Source: Argentina anserina (lineage: Eukaryota; Streptophyta; Magnoliopsida; Rosales; Rosaceae). Taken from it: DNA of 64,000 nucleotides. The stretch spans positions 19,852,395 through 19,916,394 of the forward strand of contig NC_065878.1 in the NCBI RefSeq assembly GCF_933775445.1, given 5' to 3'. Shown in pieces: positions 11,650 to 22,212 of the stretch (the first letter of the stretch is position 1; the number at the start of each line of letters is the position of its first letter). Below the pieces are notes generated by a model that was not told where the DNA came from, did no database searches, and saw nothing but the letters and a program-made list of their open reading frames with translations. Made by a program: the position numbers and the translations under genes.

Positions 11650-11757
11650 TATCTCAGTGTGATTTTTAAATGATCTTTTAGCAACAAAATGGGTTCCAAA
11701 ACTATCGCATTATGAAGCGACTATAAGAAGGAAACTTCTCAAGAACGATCCACACCA

Positions 11758-12500
11758 ACCGATGTGATCGGTATATATATTTAGTGACCATGTAAAAATT
11801 TCATCAAATTCGAATCTCGGTTGACAGTCAGAACTTTTGGTAAATCGAAAACACCACTAATAAGGGATAACCTATTACAAATATGTGAACGCCAAAAGCC
11901 GTTTGCATATTTGAAATCACCTAATTTTTGTTACCTATCGTGTGCGGTCGCACTGAAGAAATCCATATGGCAAAGCCCCGGTCAATGGGGTTTCAATATG
12001 TCAAAATGCTTTTTTTTAGTTGACAATTGGTACGAACGGTCAAACCATGTCCAAAACGGACGAAATTTTTACGGGTTCCCTAAATATATATACCAATCAC
12101 ATCTGCTGGTGTTGATCGACCATATTTCGAACTGGAGTTGTCGATCGCCGAAGTGTCCACTAATGTAACATAACATTTATATTATTTTTTATAATAAACC
12201 TTTCGCCCTTATGAAGAAAACAACACTAATATGTCCTAAGAGGAGACTTATTACCAAGATGCCAATGCGGAAAGTTATTTATATATTTGAAATCACCTAT
12301 TTTTGTCATCGATCGTGCGTGGTCATAACGAGGAAACCTACTTGGTAAAGTCCCGGTTAATGAGGTTTTATTATGTCAAAACACATTTTTTTGTTGACCG
12401 TAGGTATGAACGGTTAAACCATGTTCAAAATAGATGAAATTTTTACATGGTCCCTAAATATATATATCGATCACATCTACTTGTGTCGATCGACAATATT
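11758..12500. repeat. Degenerate repeat with inverted arm and duplicated body
   Basis: Segments at about 11821-12170 and 12200-12500 are diverged direct copies. Both contain ATTTGAAATCACCTA, AGCCCCGGTCAATGGGGTTT-like sequence and TATGTCAAAA. The segment at 11758-11810 (GATGTGATCGGTATATATAT, then CATGTAAAAATTTCAT) is an inverted copy of the ends of both. The open frame at 11821-12168 is a by-product of the repeat. No transposase is visible, so this is probably a non-autonomous element or a cluster of two. Confidence 0.55.
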
Positions 12501-12589
12501 TTGAAACTAGAATTTATTTGTGACTTTTTTTAGAATGTTTCTAATAATTCTTTATTGTTTCAAACCCTTAAATTATAGTATTATGTTTT

Positions 12590-12800
12590 TTTTTCTAATA
12601 CAAGCCCGTAATGCCCGGTCCGTAAAAACCTACAAGGCCCTGCCTGCAAAAGCCTGTAAGACCCGTTTTAGGTGGGCGAGCTTAGATCTTCATATATGTG
12701 AAAATACCCGGCTTGGCCCATCACTTATTTAAATGTACTAAGGCACGGGCCGCCACTCATGGGCTAGACCGGGCCGAGCCCGACCCGATAACGAGCCCTA
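12590..12800. repeat. GC-rich GGCCCG repeat, possible hAT end
   Basis: The stretch carries repeated CCCGGTCCG, GGCCCTGCC and CCGGGCCGAGCCCGACCCG motifs and ends near ACGAGCCCTA. The reverse complement begins TAGGGCTCG. Ends of this type are common in plant hAT elements. I found no matching left end or target duplication. Confidence 0.35.
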
Positions 12801-12920
12801 ATCCATCGATCTGGTGATTTCAGCACTCTTGTTTCCTGAGTTCACTAGGACATTCTCTTTTGGAGAGGATGGGAAATTTGCACAACTGGGAACCATTTTC
12901 ATATTTATTTATGATTAGGT

Positions 12921-13252
12921 GATTTTGAGTTTATATCTAAAACTAACTGACAATGGATGAAGTGGCTCAAACCCTTATAAATCCACAAGTTCGGTCTCAA
13001 TTTCCAAAGTGAAATGTATATTCTCAGCACCTCCCCCCCCCTCCCCGCACGTGTGGCGAATTTTCAAGTTATACACGTGAAAAACATCTTGGGTGGTGAA
13101 GTGTGTGTGACTATTTTTGGGCTTCATATATGTAATCCGTTCTGATACCATGACAAAGTGATCTGGAGTTACATTCAAAACTAATTGTCAATTGATGAAG
13201 TGACTCAGATCCTTATAAACTCACAAATTAGGTCTCAATTCTCAAATGCATT
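12921..13252. repeat. Diverged direct repeat pair with a G run
   Basis: Copies at 12921-13012 and 13157-13252 share TGAAGTGGCTCAAACCCTTA / TGAAGTGACTCAGATCCTTA and the following GGTCTCAATTTCCAAA-like sequence. Between them are a C9 run, CACGTGTGGCG and TTCTGATACCATG. The layout resembles the repeated termini of a small retroelement or MITE, and I cannot place it further. Confidence 0.4.
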
Positions 13253-13309
13253 AGGAATTTGTAATGAAAAATTTAAAGACAATTTCATTTGCAAGAGGTA
13301 ATGCAACTG

Positions 13310-14180
13310 CTATTGCTTTCTTTGTTCTCTCATCTATCCGTTTTTCATTTTCGTCCAGTTCCTCATCCATTTTCTGGAACCATATAATATTACACGGATG
13401 AATTTATCAAATGTCATGACAACTCTAAAATACCAAGATGAGCTGATGAAAGAAGCTGAATCTCCCCTGAGAGAAAAATAACAAGCGCCGGCAATAGCTC
13501 AAGCATAACTTGTTGAAGGGACGCTATCATGAGGTGTAACTTGTATAGTTGTTTATTCTTGTTTTCCTTTCTTTAGATTCATATTCATCTTGTTGAGCTG
13601 CTGTCGATCATATCCAAGCGGTTGATTAAATCTTTCAGGTCACAAACACAAAGATTATCGATCAATAACATATTTCCCTCTTCTGTTTAGAGTTAGCAAC
13701 AAAGTCGACAACTTATTTAACTTGTTTTCATCATCTTATCAGTCTGTGAACCAGTAGAATTCCCGATATTTTTCAAGAGATTTTTAATCATTTCATTTGC
13801 AGCTGATATTTGGTGAAGGTCACACTTCGAGCCAAAAGATTATTGTGAGCAAGTTCAGAGAGATCAAGCAGCTACTTCCATAGTTAAAATGATTTGTTCT
13901 TGATCGATCAAGAACAAATTACTCAAAGCCTGAAATGGCGATCAACATACTTTCACATAACAAATTGTTGATAATCAGTCAGATAATTAAGTCAATATTA
14001 ATAAGGCAAAAGGCTTAATGTATCATGGTGCGCACTCAGCTTTGGTTTTTCTTTTTGAAGGTCATCTAGTTGTCATGGTGGCCTTAACCAAGGCAACTTC
14101 CGTGCAGTCCTCTCAGCCTCAAGTAAAGCTGCTTCTTTCGATTTGATAAGGCGATCCGAAGTGCTGTTGTTATCATCTTA
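13310..14180 (-). pseudogene. Remnant of a coiled-coil protein gene
   Basis: Short minus-strand frames, separated by AT-rich spacers, read like coiled coil: DRLIKSKEAALLEAERTA (about 14160-14090), LLDLSELAHNNLLARSVTFT (about 13880-13815), CDLKDLINRLDMIDSSS (about 13640-13590) and KMDEELDENEKRIDERTKK (about 13375-13310). They keep a plausible 5'-to-3' order, as exons would, but no start and no complete set of splice sites can be assembled. The style recalls the tail of a long kinesin such as KIN-12; that family is a guess. I take it as a decayed or 5'-truncated gene copy. Confidence 0.35.
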
Positions 14181-15222
14181 AAGCTTTGTAATCTGTAAGC
14201 ACCAAAACATGAATAATTACTGAAAATTACGAGTCACCATAAAATTATCGTACATTCTTGCCAGTTAACACTTGAAAAGATCACAATGATATATTTAAGG
14301 ACAAGATCGACGAGCACCTCTGCTCAGCTTTTTTTAAAGGTGCAAGAATGGCTTCAACTGGAGGTATCATATACGAATTGAGCAGCGTGAATCCTACGTA
14401 CAGTAACTTCAGCAGCAAATTGAAACTGACTCAAGTTTCAATTTGTAAACATAAATCATAACCCCATGCCATTACTAATGGTTTAGTGGAAACAAATTGT
14501 AAACAAAAAGATCGAAATTAAGTTACCCGATAGCCTTTAGGTGAGAAGTAACAAGTCTAGGGCTGTAAATTGAAACTGGCTCAAGTTCTCTAACTATCGA
14601 TTCATTGTCTCATTGACACTGAAATCCTCTAACTATGGATTCATCAATGCACAATAATAGTCGCATCTTGACGCTCACATTCAAATGAAGTAACTCGGGT
14701 CCTCCTAACTATGGAGCTTCAAGGTTCGCATATATACATTACAGCTCACGTTGAAGGTCCAATCATTTGGATTGTTACCCCTTTCAAAATTACTGATTCC
14801 CAACCTTGAACTTGTTCAACTTTGAAGCTCAAGAATCACTTGAAATATCCTCCACCACATGACTGATTTAGCAAGACTGGAATTTCAAACTTGTAGACCT
14901 TGTAGTGTTTGCTTCTTTTGTCCAAGAATCTGTTCTCTTGCTTAGCCGCCATCAAAGAATCTAGGATGAACATGCATGCATTGCATTCGTCCGCCATCTA
15001 GCTTATGGTAAAAGTAAAACCTTTAGATTAGAAAAAATCATATTTCATAAATAACTGTAATATTTTACAAGCTTTCCATCATACATCAACAAAAAATTCC
15101 AGGTAGAGAAGGTAAAATCCAAAAATAAAAGTAAAAAAGAATTCCTTTTTCCTTTTTAGAATGATATATAATCCTACATGTCCTGGTCAACCGGCTTCCA
15201 CAACCCAGCCCAGTCAACCCCC
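14181..15222. other. Intergenic DNA and 3' flank of the HSPRO gene
   Basis: AT-rich sequence with no convincing gene. The part nearest 15222 should include the 3' UTR of the minus-strand HSPRO gene. Confidence 0.4.
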
Positions 15223-16659
15223 CTACCACCTCCCCGTTCGTCTCTCCGATACATTCTCGTGACTCAAACCGTCACCGAGGAACGTCTTCGCGGCGTCCAA
15301 GCTCGGAAAATACGTCGGCTCCAGAAAAATCTGACTCAGCGCGTCGCCGGACTCGGGTCCCACCAGGACCCGGTTCCCTTTCGCCTCCAAGCTCCCCATC
15401 AACACCACCAACACTTGCTTGTACGCAAAGAAAAACCTCTTCACCGCCGACTCGATCGTCTGCATCGCCTGGAGCAGGTGGATCTCACCCGACCCGGTTT
15501 TCTTCTTGTACAGCCTCATCGCCGCCTCCTGGATCCTCGGCCCTCCCATCGGATCCACCTCGACCCCCAGCACTTGCGGAACCTTGTGCTTTAAGTCTTT
15601 ACAGAGCTTGGTGATCTCGACCAGTCCTTTTGATCGGAAGCAAAACGACTCTCTGTCGTCGACGGTTTTGATTTTGAGCTGGTTCTTGAGGCGGAGGAAG
15701 TCCTCCGGGTCCATCAGGAGGTGGAGGTCCTCGATTTCCGCGAGAAGCTTCCAGACGCGCTCGACTAGGTAACAGTCAGTGGAGGCGCTCTCGAAGTCGG
15801 CGGCCTCCACGCGGTTGTTCACGCGGTTTAAGAGCGCGTGGCAGGCGAACACCCACGACTCTAGGACCTGGTGCGTGGTGTACACTGCCTGGTTCTCGTG
15901 GTTATCGATGTGGCTATCGTAGGGGCTTTTCTTCAGTAAATGCAGCTCCGACGGTTTGCAAACGGCGTCGTAATCCAGGCAGGGTTTTCCGGCTAGGTTC
16001 GGCTCCCCGAGGCCGAGAGTGTACGGACAGCTCCGCATCTCGCACTCGATCGAGTAAAGGATCTTCTGCGCTACCGCCTCCGACTTCCGCCACGCAGCGA
16101 GCCGGGGCAGCAGACTGGCCTCGCTGGTGCGGCTCACCACAGTGCTCTCGCCGGAGCCTTTCCAAACCTCGGCGAAGCTCCCGTCACGGGCCAACGGGCC
16201 GCCGGAGGTCGTCAAGTCGACGATCGGCGCCGAGCCGCGGGTCTCGCTGTCCTCCTCGTCGTCCTCGATGAGCAAAGCGATCAGCTCGACCTGGCTTGTT
16301 ATAAGGGTCTCAAGGCGGCGCCGCCACTCTCTGCGGTTGGCGTAGGGCCGCGGGTCGGAGAAGACGGTGGAGACGAAGCGGAAAGAAATCTCCAAAGCTT
16401 GAAGAGCCGGCTTGAGAATGGGCTCGCTTTTCCAGGCGGGAAACTCGGTGGAGGACCAGAGCTTGCGGAGCTCCGGGAGGCGGAGGTATTGCTCGTAGGT
16501 GGAGCAGGCTTGGTCCGAGGCGGCGGAGATATCGGGCTGGATTGGGGCGGCGCGGAAGGAGGTGGGGATGGAGAGGTGGTTGAGCTTGTTGGAGAGTCTG
16601 GGAGATTTGCTGGGTATATCTGAGGAGACCATCTTTGCTTTCCAATCCAAATCAACCAT
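15223..16659 (-). CDS. HSPRO2: HSPRO (Hs1pro-1-like) stress and nematode-resistance-type protein
   Basis: A single uninterrupted exon encodes 478 residues and opens MVDLDWKAKMVSSD. The family signature is strong: YLRLPELRKLWSS at 58-70, EPILKPALQALEISFRFV, CPYTLGLGEPNLAGKPCLDYD, DSHIDNHENQ, EDLHLLMDPEDFLRLK, SFCFRSKGLVEI, VDPMGGPRIQEAAMRLY and EPTYFPSLDAAKTFLG near the end. Arabidopsis HSPRO1/2 have the same blocks and are also intronless. They interact with SnRK1 kinase, are stress- and sugar-induced, and affect basal resistance; the sugar-beet member was first described with nematode resistance. The gene is GC-rich compared with its surroundings, so large shadow frames occur on both strands and are not real. 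The C-terminal 15 or so residues look lineage-specific. HSPRO1 and HSPRO2 cannot be told apart here. Confidence 0.93.
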   Translation of the reverse strand: MVDLDWKAKMVSSDIPSKSPRLSNKLNHLSIPTSFRAAPIQPDISAASDQACSTYEQYLRLPELRKLWSSTEFPAWKSEPILKPALQALEISFRFVSTVFSDPRPYANRREWRRRLETLITSQVELIALLIEDDEEDSETRGSAPIVDLTTSGGPLARDGSFAEVWKGSGESTVVSRTSEASLLPRLAAWRKSEAVAQKILYSIECEMRSCPYTLGLGEPNLAGKPCLDYDAVCKPSELHLLKKSPYDSHIDNHENQAVYTTHQVLESWVFACHALLNRVNNRVEAADFESASTDCYLVERVWKLLAEIEDLHLLMDPEDFLRLKNQLKIKTVDDRESFCFRSKGLVEITKLCKDLKHKVPQVLGVEVDPMGGPRIQEAAMRLYKKKTGSGEIHLLQAMQTIESAVKRFFFAYKQVLVVLMGSLEAKGNRVLVGPESGDALSQIFLEPTYFPSLDAAKTFLGDGLSHENVSERRTGRW

Positions 16660-16774
16660 ATTTAGCTGAGAAAGAGATTTTGAAATGTTGAAATGTAAAG
16701 GAAGGAGAAATTGTTTTAGTGTTGTTTAGGTCAAAATTTGAGTTGATTGAGGAGAGTTATGGATATGGGAGAGG

Positions 16775-16783
16775 TATTTATAG
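16775..16783 (-). promoter_or_regulatory. TATA box of the HSPRO gene
   Basis: The minus strand reads CTATAAATA, about 116 bp upstream of the ATG at 16659, leaving a leader of roughly 80-90 nt. It is the only good TATA match in that interval. Confidence 0.6.
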
Positions 16784-16789
16784 CGCAGC

Positions 16790-19280
16790 GCAAAATATAA
16801 AGGCGTGTGGAATGGGCAGCAAAATTTGGAAGTCGCGGTTTTCCTTATAAAAATAATTAAATTAATATATTAGGGGGCATGAAGTTTATCCATATGACCA
16901 AACGACCGACCTGTAACGATGTAATGTGAGCTATATGTTTGAATTTGTTCTTGGGAGAGGAATATACGACGAACCGTATTTTAGAAGTTGGACCTTGGTC
17001 ACATTGTTAGGTCTGGTTCGATGAAGCGCACCTACCATACAGCTTTCTTTGGACTATTTAGTTGTCACCGGCTATAATTTTGGACCTAACGAAATCCCCT
17101 TTGTAATCTTATCCATAATTTTGATCAATATTCCATTTAATTCACAGAATTAAAGTGTAGTTTTAAAACTGGAAGTTTATTTTTTACCAGCTCGTGTATG
17201 TGCGCAGTCAATACACTAGTACATCAAAATGTTAAAAGTGATCATTGGATTCGTTAGCTTAACCGAGCGTGATGTATGTAATCGGTCCCTAAAAAAGTTT
17301 AGTGAGATGACTAAACACAGAAATGACATCAACCGATATACACTCTACATGTGAATATTTGTAGTGAAAGTAAGAGGTGCAATATGTCTTATTGTATGAG
17401 AAATTTGCATTCACTCCGGTCAAATTATATTTGTTCAAACACTGAGTTAATGGCAGTTTTTTTTAATAAAGAGAAAACAGTTTTGAACATGTAAAATTAC
17501 CCGACATTAATTTTTTTTAACTAAAAGTAATCAAACCCCAGAGAAATCTGATCCTATCTGTAATCACGTAGTGAGAAGAATACATCAACTTATCTGCAAG
17601 GGATTTTAGAGGATAAAAAGGTTGAAAACAAATGTGGACAATCTGTTATAATCGTCGTAAATTCATAGAAATCTCAATTTGAGCTACTAAATAAGGACAA
17701 CGTACAGATTTTACGAATATTAATTATAAATTTATAAAAAAGCCAGAGATGCATAGGTTCCCAAGATAGTGGAAACAATTTTAAATAGACTGCAATTTTT
17801 TCAACCATTTAATTTACATTTTGTATCGAAAATAAATATATATAATGAAGTTTTATAACAGTATATCTTAAGCACGTCAATAGTTGTAGTTGTAGGTTTG
17901 TACCTGAAAATTTCTGGTCAATTTCCAGATAAACGTTTTTCTTGAAGCTTCCTTCGTTCCTGGGATAGTTCCTTTTCCTGGTATTTCTGCACGTTTTGTC
18001 CATTCCAAAATTGGCGTTTGGTTCTCTCTTCTTTTGTCTTCGAAGAATAAAAAGTGTGGTCTATCAAATAACTGCTAGTCAAAATGTTAAAAAGGTGACA
18101 TGAGTACTATTATTTGTTTTTAATTACGCACTAACCCATGTTCGAATTGGATTGAAAATCTGAGATAATGGCGTTTCGATATAGCGTTCGAAGTTGCCTG
18201 TTAACCAGTTTTCGATCTAGAGTAATCCACAAACCCTAAAACCGGGGTGCTGGCTAGCTCGTAGGAATTGATTGAAGACAAAAATGCCAATTGGGTTATA
18301 CAAAAGTAGGGGATTAATTTGGATTAGGCTTCAGAAGTTTGTTATTGTTTGGCAATCTTATCATCTATTCGAGCCTATATAGCTAGTGTGATTGATATTG
18401 CAAATCAGTTTTGGTCGTAAGATGATTTCGTACATGCATACATCAAGTTGATATGCATACCGCATGCATCAAGTTGATTGGAATTTTTTGTTTCTCTTTT
18501 TATAATTTACTTGACTGCAGAGTCCGAAATGTAGGTTCTTCTTTCCTAGTATAGCCTGACTATTCTTACTAGAATTTCGGTAAGTAGTATGCATGAAATG
18601 TCACGTTTAGTGTTCTACAGTCTGACTATTTCTTCATTTAATCATTTAATCATGAGGTAACACGAGTTATATAATTATATTACGATTGATCACTAACTTG
18701 TGCAATTGTGCATGGTGACCATCCTCAATTATCGATGTAATAAAAGTCAAGAATCATAGTTTTACACTTCAAGAAAACATATCAACATAGAGTTGCATAC
18801 ACAATTTAATCATGTACATTATAGATCCACCGGCCGGTACTCTTTGCTAGTTTGTGCCTTGTACTTGTTTGTAAGGATCTTTAATATTATGTTAGGTTTT
18901 TGTAATCAGAGATTTATGTTTCATGTCTCTTTTTGTATTCGACAATTTCATTAATAAAAACTTGAGGGTAACCGCACTAGTCCTCCATTCAAAATATAAA
19001 AAAATAATAATCCACCAGCCGATATCATATGAAATTCGTTGTAATACAATAGATGGTTGTTGTTAACGTATTCAAAATGCCATAAAATCATCTTCTCGTC
19101 CCAATTCTAACAAAAATTCCCATTGAAATATCAATATCAATAAATCCACATAGCTTCTAAAAATTCCCTATCCATATACAGTAAAACTTCGATGGAAAGA
19201 GCAAAGACTAAAGAAGTCATAATGGAAAAACAAGCCAAGCAGAATGGTGGACTAAAATATCCTAACCCTAGTGGAAAAAT
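16790..19280. other. AT-rich intergenic DNA
   Basis: The start is the HSPRO promoter. Beyond it the sequence is AT-rich, with short frames of no recognisable content and no clear inverted or direct repeats. Confidence 0.4.
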
Positions 19281-19285
19281 TCAAT

Positions 19286-19477
19286 TCAAAGTTCAAAATA
19301 AGGGGCACAGCTAGCCCTAGCCATTTCTTTTCGTTGGGTTTTGGATAACCCTCCTCCCTTTAGTCCTTGTCCCATTCCCTCCACCACCACCATTTTCCAA
19401 AGGTTGGCTTTCGCCGTTCGAACCTTCACCTCACTTTGGCTCCATTGGTGACTACTCAGCTCCATCCTCTTCTTCAA
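19286..19477 (-). CDS. Hypothetical small ORF below a G-box cluster
   Basis: A 63-codon minus-strand frame (MKKRMELSSHQ...) is basic and Gly/Lys/Met-rich, with a locally raised GC content. I recognise no domain. Its main interest is position: three G-boxes lie 170-240 bp upstream on the same strand. It could be a lineage-specific small gene, part of a non-coding transcript, or chance. Coding status is doubtful. Confidence 0.2.
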   Translation of the reverse strand: MKKRMELSSHQWSQSEVKVRTAKANLWKMVVVEGMGQGLKGGGLSKTQRKEMARASCAPYFEL

Positions 19478-19648
19478 TCCCCTAATCGTTTCCCGCGTTT
19501 ACCGCTTCAAAACTACCACCGATTATTTCCTTCCGCCACTCGTGTCGAGTCATGATTGGTCGAGAGACTCGATATCGTTAGTGTCCTCCAACTCTGCGAC
19601 TCTGCCAGCTAATCACGCGGGGGAGAATAGCCACATGTTGAGAGCCGA

Positions 19649-19722
19649 CACGTGGCGTGGCCGTCACGTGCGCCACCCACTCTGATCCACTTCACATGTC
19701 GGAAAGGCACACGTGGTGACGT
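19649..19722. promoter_or_regulatory. Cluster of G-box/ABRE motifs
   Basis: CACGTG occurs at 19649-19654, 19665-19670 and 19710-19715, followed by TGACGTGG, all within 75 bp of an unusually GC-rich island (about 19560-19780). Such clusters mark bZIP/bHLH-bound, often ABA- or light-responsive promoters. The gene it would serve is unclear; the small minus-strand ORF is the nearest candidate. Confidence 0.4.
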
Positions 19723-19779
19723 GGGTAGATCGCTGTTCACCGGCGGTGCCTGCCGAGCCCATTTCTGATGCGGCCGCGT

Positions 19780-21420
19780 GGGGAATTAACTAGGGTTTTC
19801 ATGTACGGTTGGAAAGATGGTGATCGATTGGTTAATGGTTCGTTGGCTTAGACGTAAATACTCGCGTATGGTATTGGCATGGGTGCCGACGCATAAAAAA
19901 AAGCAAAGCACACAAAGAGAATGCCAGATGTTTGGCGATCCTAGTTTTCAAAAGGATTTCGATTCTGGGGGCTTCTACATATGAGTAGTAATTGATGGAT
20001 CGATGAGTCGATATATATTTGAATGTTATACGTACATTGCCTCATCCGCAAGCAATCACTCGTAATATGATAGCGTAATTGTTCTAGTATAAGAATTTAT
20101 GTCAAAATTACGTTGCTATTATTGTATATGTTCATAACTGAATTAGGATCTCATAATTTCTCGTTGAGAACTCCAGTACACGTCTTAATTCTTACTCAAT
20201 TTTTAATACTAACTTACTCATACCACTTCGGTAACCCAAGGGCTCTAACATGATTTAACTTCTAGTTTGCCTCTTGTATGTAAACCCTAAATCTAATATA
20301 ATACAAACTCAAATGGTAATCCTCACTTACCGCTTCGGTAATCCAAGGGCTTCTAACCGGATTGATAATGTCTTTTGTCCTCTGAAATTTATTTCCTAAG
20401 GATAACGCAGCTGCCATTAGCTGCTACAAAACATGTTCCAGCCTACAAGAACATGTCAATGGATATCCTCCAAATGGGGATTTTGATAAATTCAAAATAG
20501 AGCGATTTTCTACTGGATTTCAACAACTAAATTTTTCTTTTCTTTATTCTTGAGAATGAATGAGCAAAGATGACTGGGGACAAAGAACGTGTGCTGCATT
20601 ATTTGACTTTTTGAAGAGAAGTCAATTGTGGGCTGGGAGTGGTTTCCTGGCAAGGAAGCATGTTTTGAGGCAGAGATTGGGGCTATAATTATTAATTCCT
20701 TCCCTTCCACAATTCCGGATCTATCCAGTTGCTTTCTATTCTACCTCTGCTGATAGGAATAAATCGGAATCTCAATCTGCTACGATGTATTAGAGCTCGT
20801 CTGTTTCGGAAGCATCTAGCTAAGCTTAGCATTATATATTTTAAATTCTTGACCAGAACCAAAAATGTTATGAAAATGATGTCTGAGGATGAGAAAATTG
20901 TACAGATGGCAACTCTGTGATGGCTTGATTGTAGTCAACTAGAGAAATGTCAGAGATGGAGATTAAGCTAACTAGGTCGACGAATTTTGTACCAGCAGTT
21001 TGCCCATGTCCACGTTTTGTGACTTGAGTTATAGTATACCATCGCCACTAAACTACTATTATAGACAACTCTAAAAGAAATAAATTGACTACCATTCGCG
21101 AATGAAATGAATGTGCTATGTATTATTGTATAGAACTATATCTACTTTGATCTGAAAGTGATAGAGATTAGTGGGAGATCGGAGAGGATCGCAGAAGAGA
21201 AATGACCATATGAGTACAGACATTCACTGAAATTCATTGTTAGAACTCTGCATCCAATGTATGAAGCATTCACGCAACAAATGCCACGCTGGGAAACACA
21301 AGTATTTGTTCTCGCATGCCATGTTTGGATAATCTCTTATCGTTTGAATACGTACACAATATATAAGTTCTTGTTATCATCATCTTTTTTCGTTCCGGCA
21401 TTAAACTAATTATTCAGATC
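19780..21420. other. Intergenic DNA
   Basis: No gene-like structure is visible. Two short stretches near 20223 and 20330 share the motif CCACTTCGGTAACCCAAGGGC / CCGCTTCGGTAATCCAAGGGC, a small dispersed repeat. Confidence 0.35.
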
Positions 21421-21422
21421 TA

Positions 21423-21581
21423 CAATACAAAAAATATTAGCAATAAGAACATTCAAATGTGGCTCTTTTGTGGGTGTTAACTATGTTGGAGTTTTGTGAG
21501 ATTTTGGGGGTTGGCCACATGGTTAACATCCACGAAGGAGCCACATTTGAATGTGATTATTGCTAATGTTTTTTTGTAGTG
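21423..21581. mobile_element. CACTA-like MITE (159 bp)
   Basis: This near-palindrome has a right end that, reverse-complemented, begins CACTACAAAAAAACATTAGC; the left end reads CAATACAAAAAATATTAGC. CACTACAAAAA is the classic terminus of plant En/Spm elements. The arms continue as CATTCAAATGTGGCTC on both sides. There is no internal coding, and I could not confirm a 3-bp target duplication. Confidence 0.65.
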
Positions 21582-21599
21582 TTGATTGATGAAGAAAAG

Positions 21600-21715
21600 A
21601 CCAAGTCTTAAACTCAAACGATTATAATCCAGTTAATTTTGACTCATAAAGTTATTACAAGTCTCAAACTCGAACATTTATAATCCTGTTAACTTTTCAC
21701 TCGTATAGTATTTAC
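21600..21715. repeat. Two diverged ~60-bp tandem units
   Basis: AAGTCTTAAACTCAAACGAT...TTATAATCC is followed by AAGTCTCAAACTCGAACATT...TATAATCC with similar downstream sequence. This looks like a degenerate tandem duplication between two MITEs. Confidence 0.45.
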
Positions 21716-22204
21716 TAAAGTTTGAAAAAGCGCTAGGCGGTATTCAATCGGGCGGAGAGCTACCTCCTAGGCGGATTCAAATGATTAAATATTTACTTAT
21801 TTTATACATATATTTTATATGATTAAAAATATATAATAATGCTCAATATCAATTTTCAAAATAGTCTTAACTCAATATAACTTAAATCCAAAATTCATAC
21901 AATAGTATTAGAACAAAAGCTAAATTGTAAAACAAAAGTAAGATTTAATCGCAAGTTCTTCTTCTCTAAATCATTCCCTAAGTCCTTCGGTTTCAAGCCC
22001 TAATGCCGAAATCACTGTTTTAAAGTTAATTGCGTTTGTAATTTTTTTTTTTAAATTGAACAATCTTGACTGACTAGTGCTGCCTAAAACCACCTATGAC
22101 TGCTTAAGACCACCTAAGACCGGCTAATCTCCAGACAGCCATGCATGGCTGAATTGACATTAAATGACACGGTAAGCTGCCGCCTAGGCGGCTTTAAAAC
22201 ATTG
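21716..22204. mobile_element. hAT-like MITE (489 bp) with 8-bp target duplication
   Basis: The element is flanked by perfect 8-bp direct repeats GTATTTAC at 21708-21715 and 22205-22212. Its ends are imperfect inverted repeats: TAAAGTTTGAAAAAGCGC on the left and, reverse-complemented, CAATGTTTTAAAGCCGCC on the right, each followed by TAGGCGG. An 8-bp duplication is diagnostic of hAT transposition. It has no coding capacity. Confidence 0.7.
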
Positions 22205-22212
22205 GTATTTAC

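Larger units (their letters stand above)
8140..11650 (-). mobile_element. Endogenous pararetrovirus (Caulimoviridae-like), decayed
   Basis: Read on the minus strand the order is: an acidic segment (from 11649), reverse transcriptase, RNase H, a separate downstream ORF (9846-8737), and a non-coding region with a TATA box and repeats. No LTRs, integrase or chromodomain are present. The RT core has YEWLVMLFGLKQAPSIFQRK and YVDD, which look more like plant pararetroviruses than Ty3/gypsy. The frame is broken many times, and the movement and coat protein regions expected upstream are missing, so this is an inert 5'-truncated copy. Polymerase followed by another ORF and an intergenic promoter resembles endogenous florendoviruses; that genus is my inference. 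Both outer borders are approximate. Confidence 0.7.

Noticed and set aside
11821..12168. 115-codon plus-strand frame
   Set aside because: It falls in one copy of a duplicated non-coding repeat, and the sister copy does not keep the frame.
13139..13152. Minus-strand TGGTATCAGAAC, similar to a tRNA-Met primer-binding site or a tRNA 3' end
   Set aside because: No LTR lies next to it and no tRNA cloverleaf can be formed around it.
15178..16623. Several long open frames overlapping the HSPRO gene on both strands
   Set aside because: They arise from the gene's high GC content. Only the 478-codon frame has family motifs.
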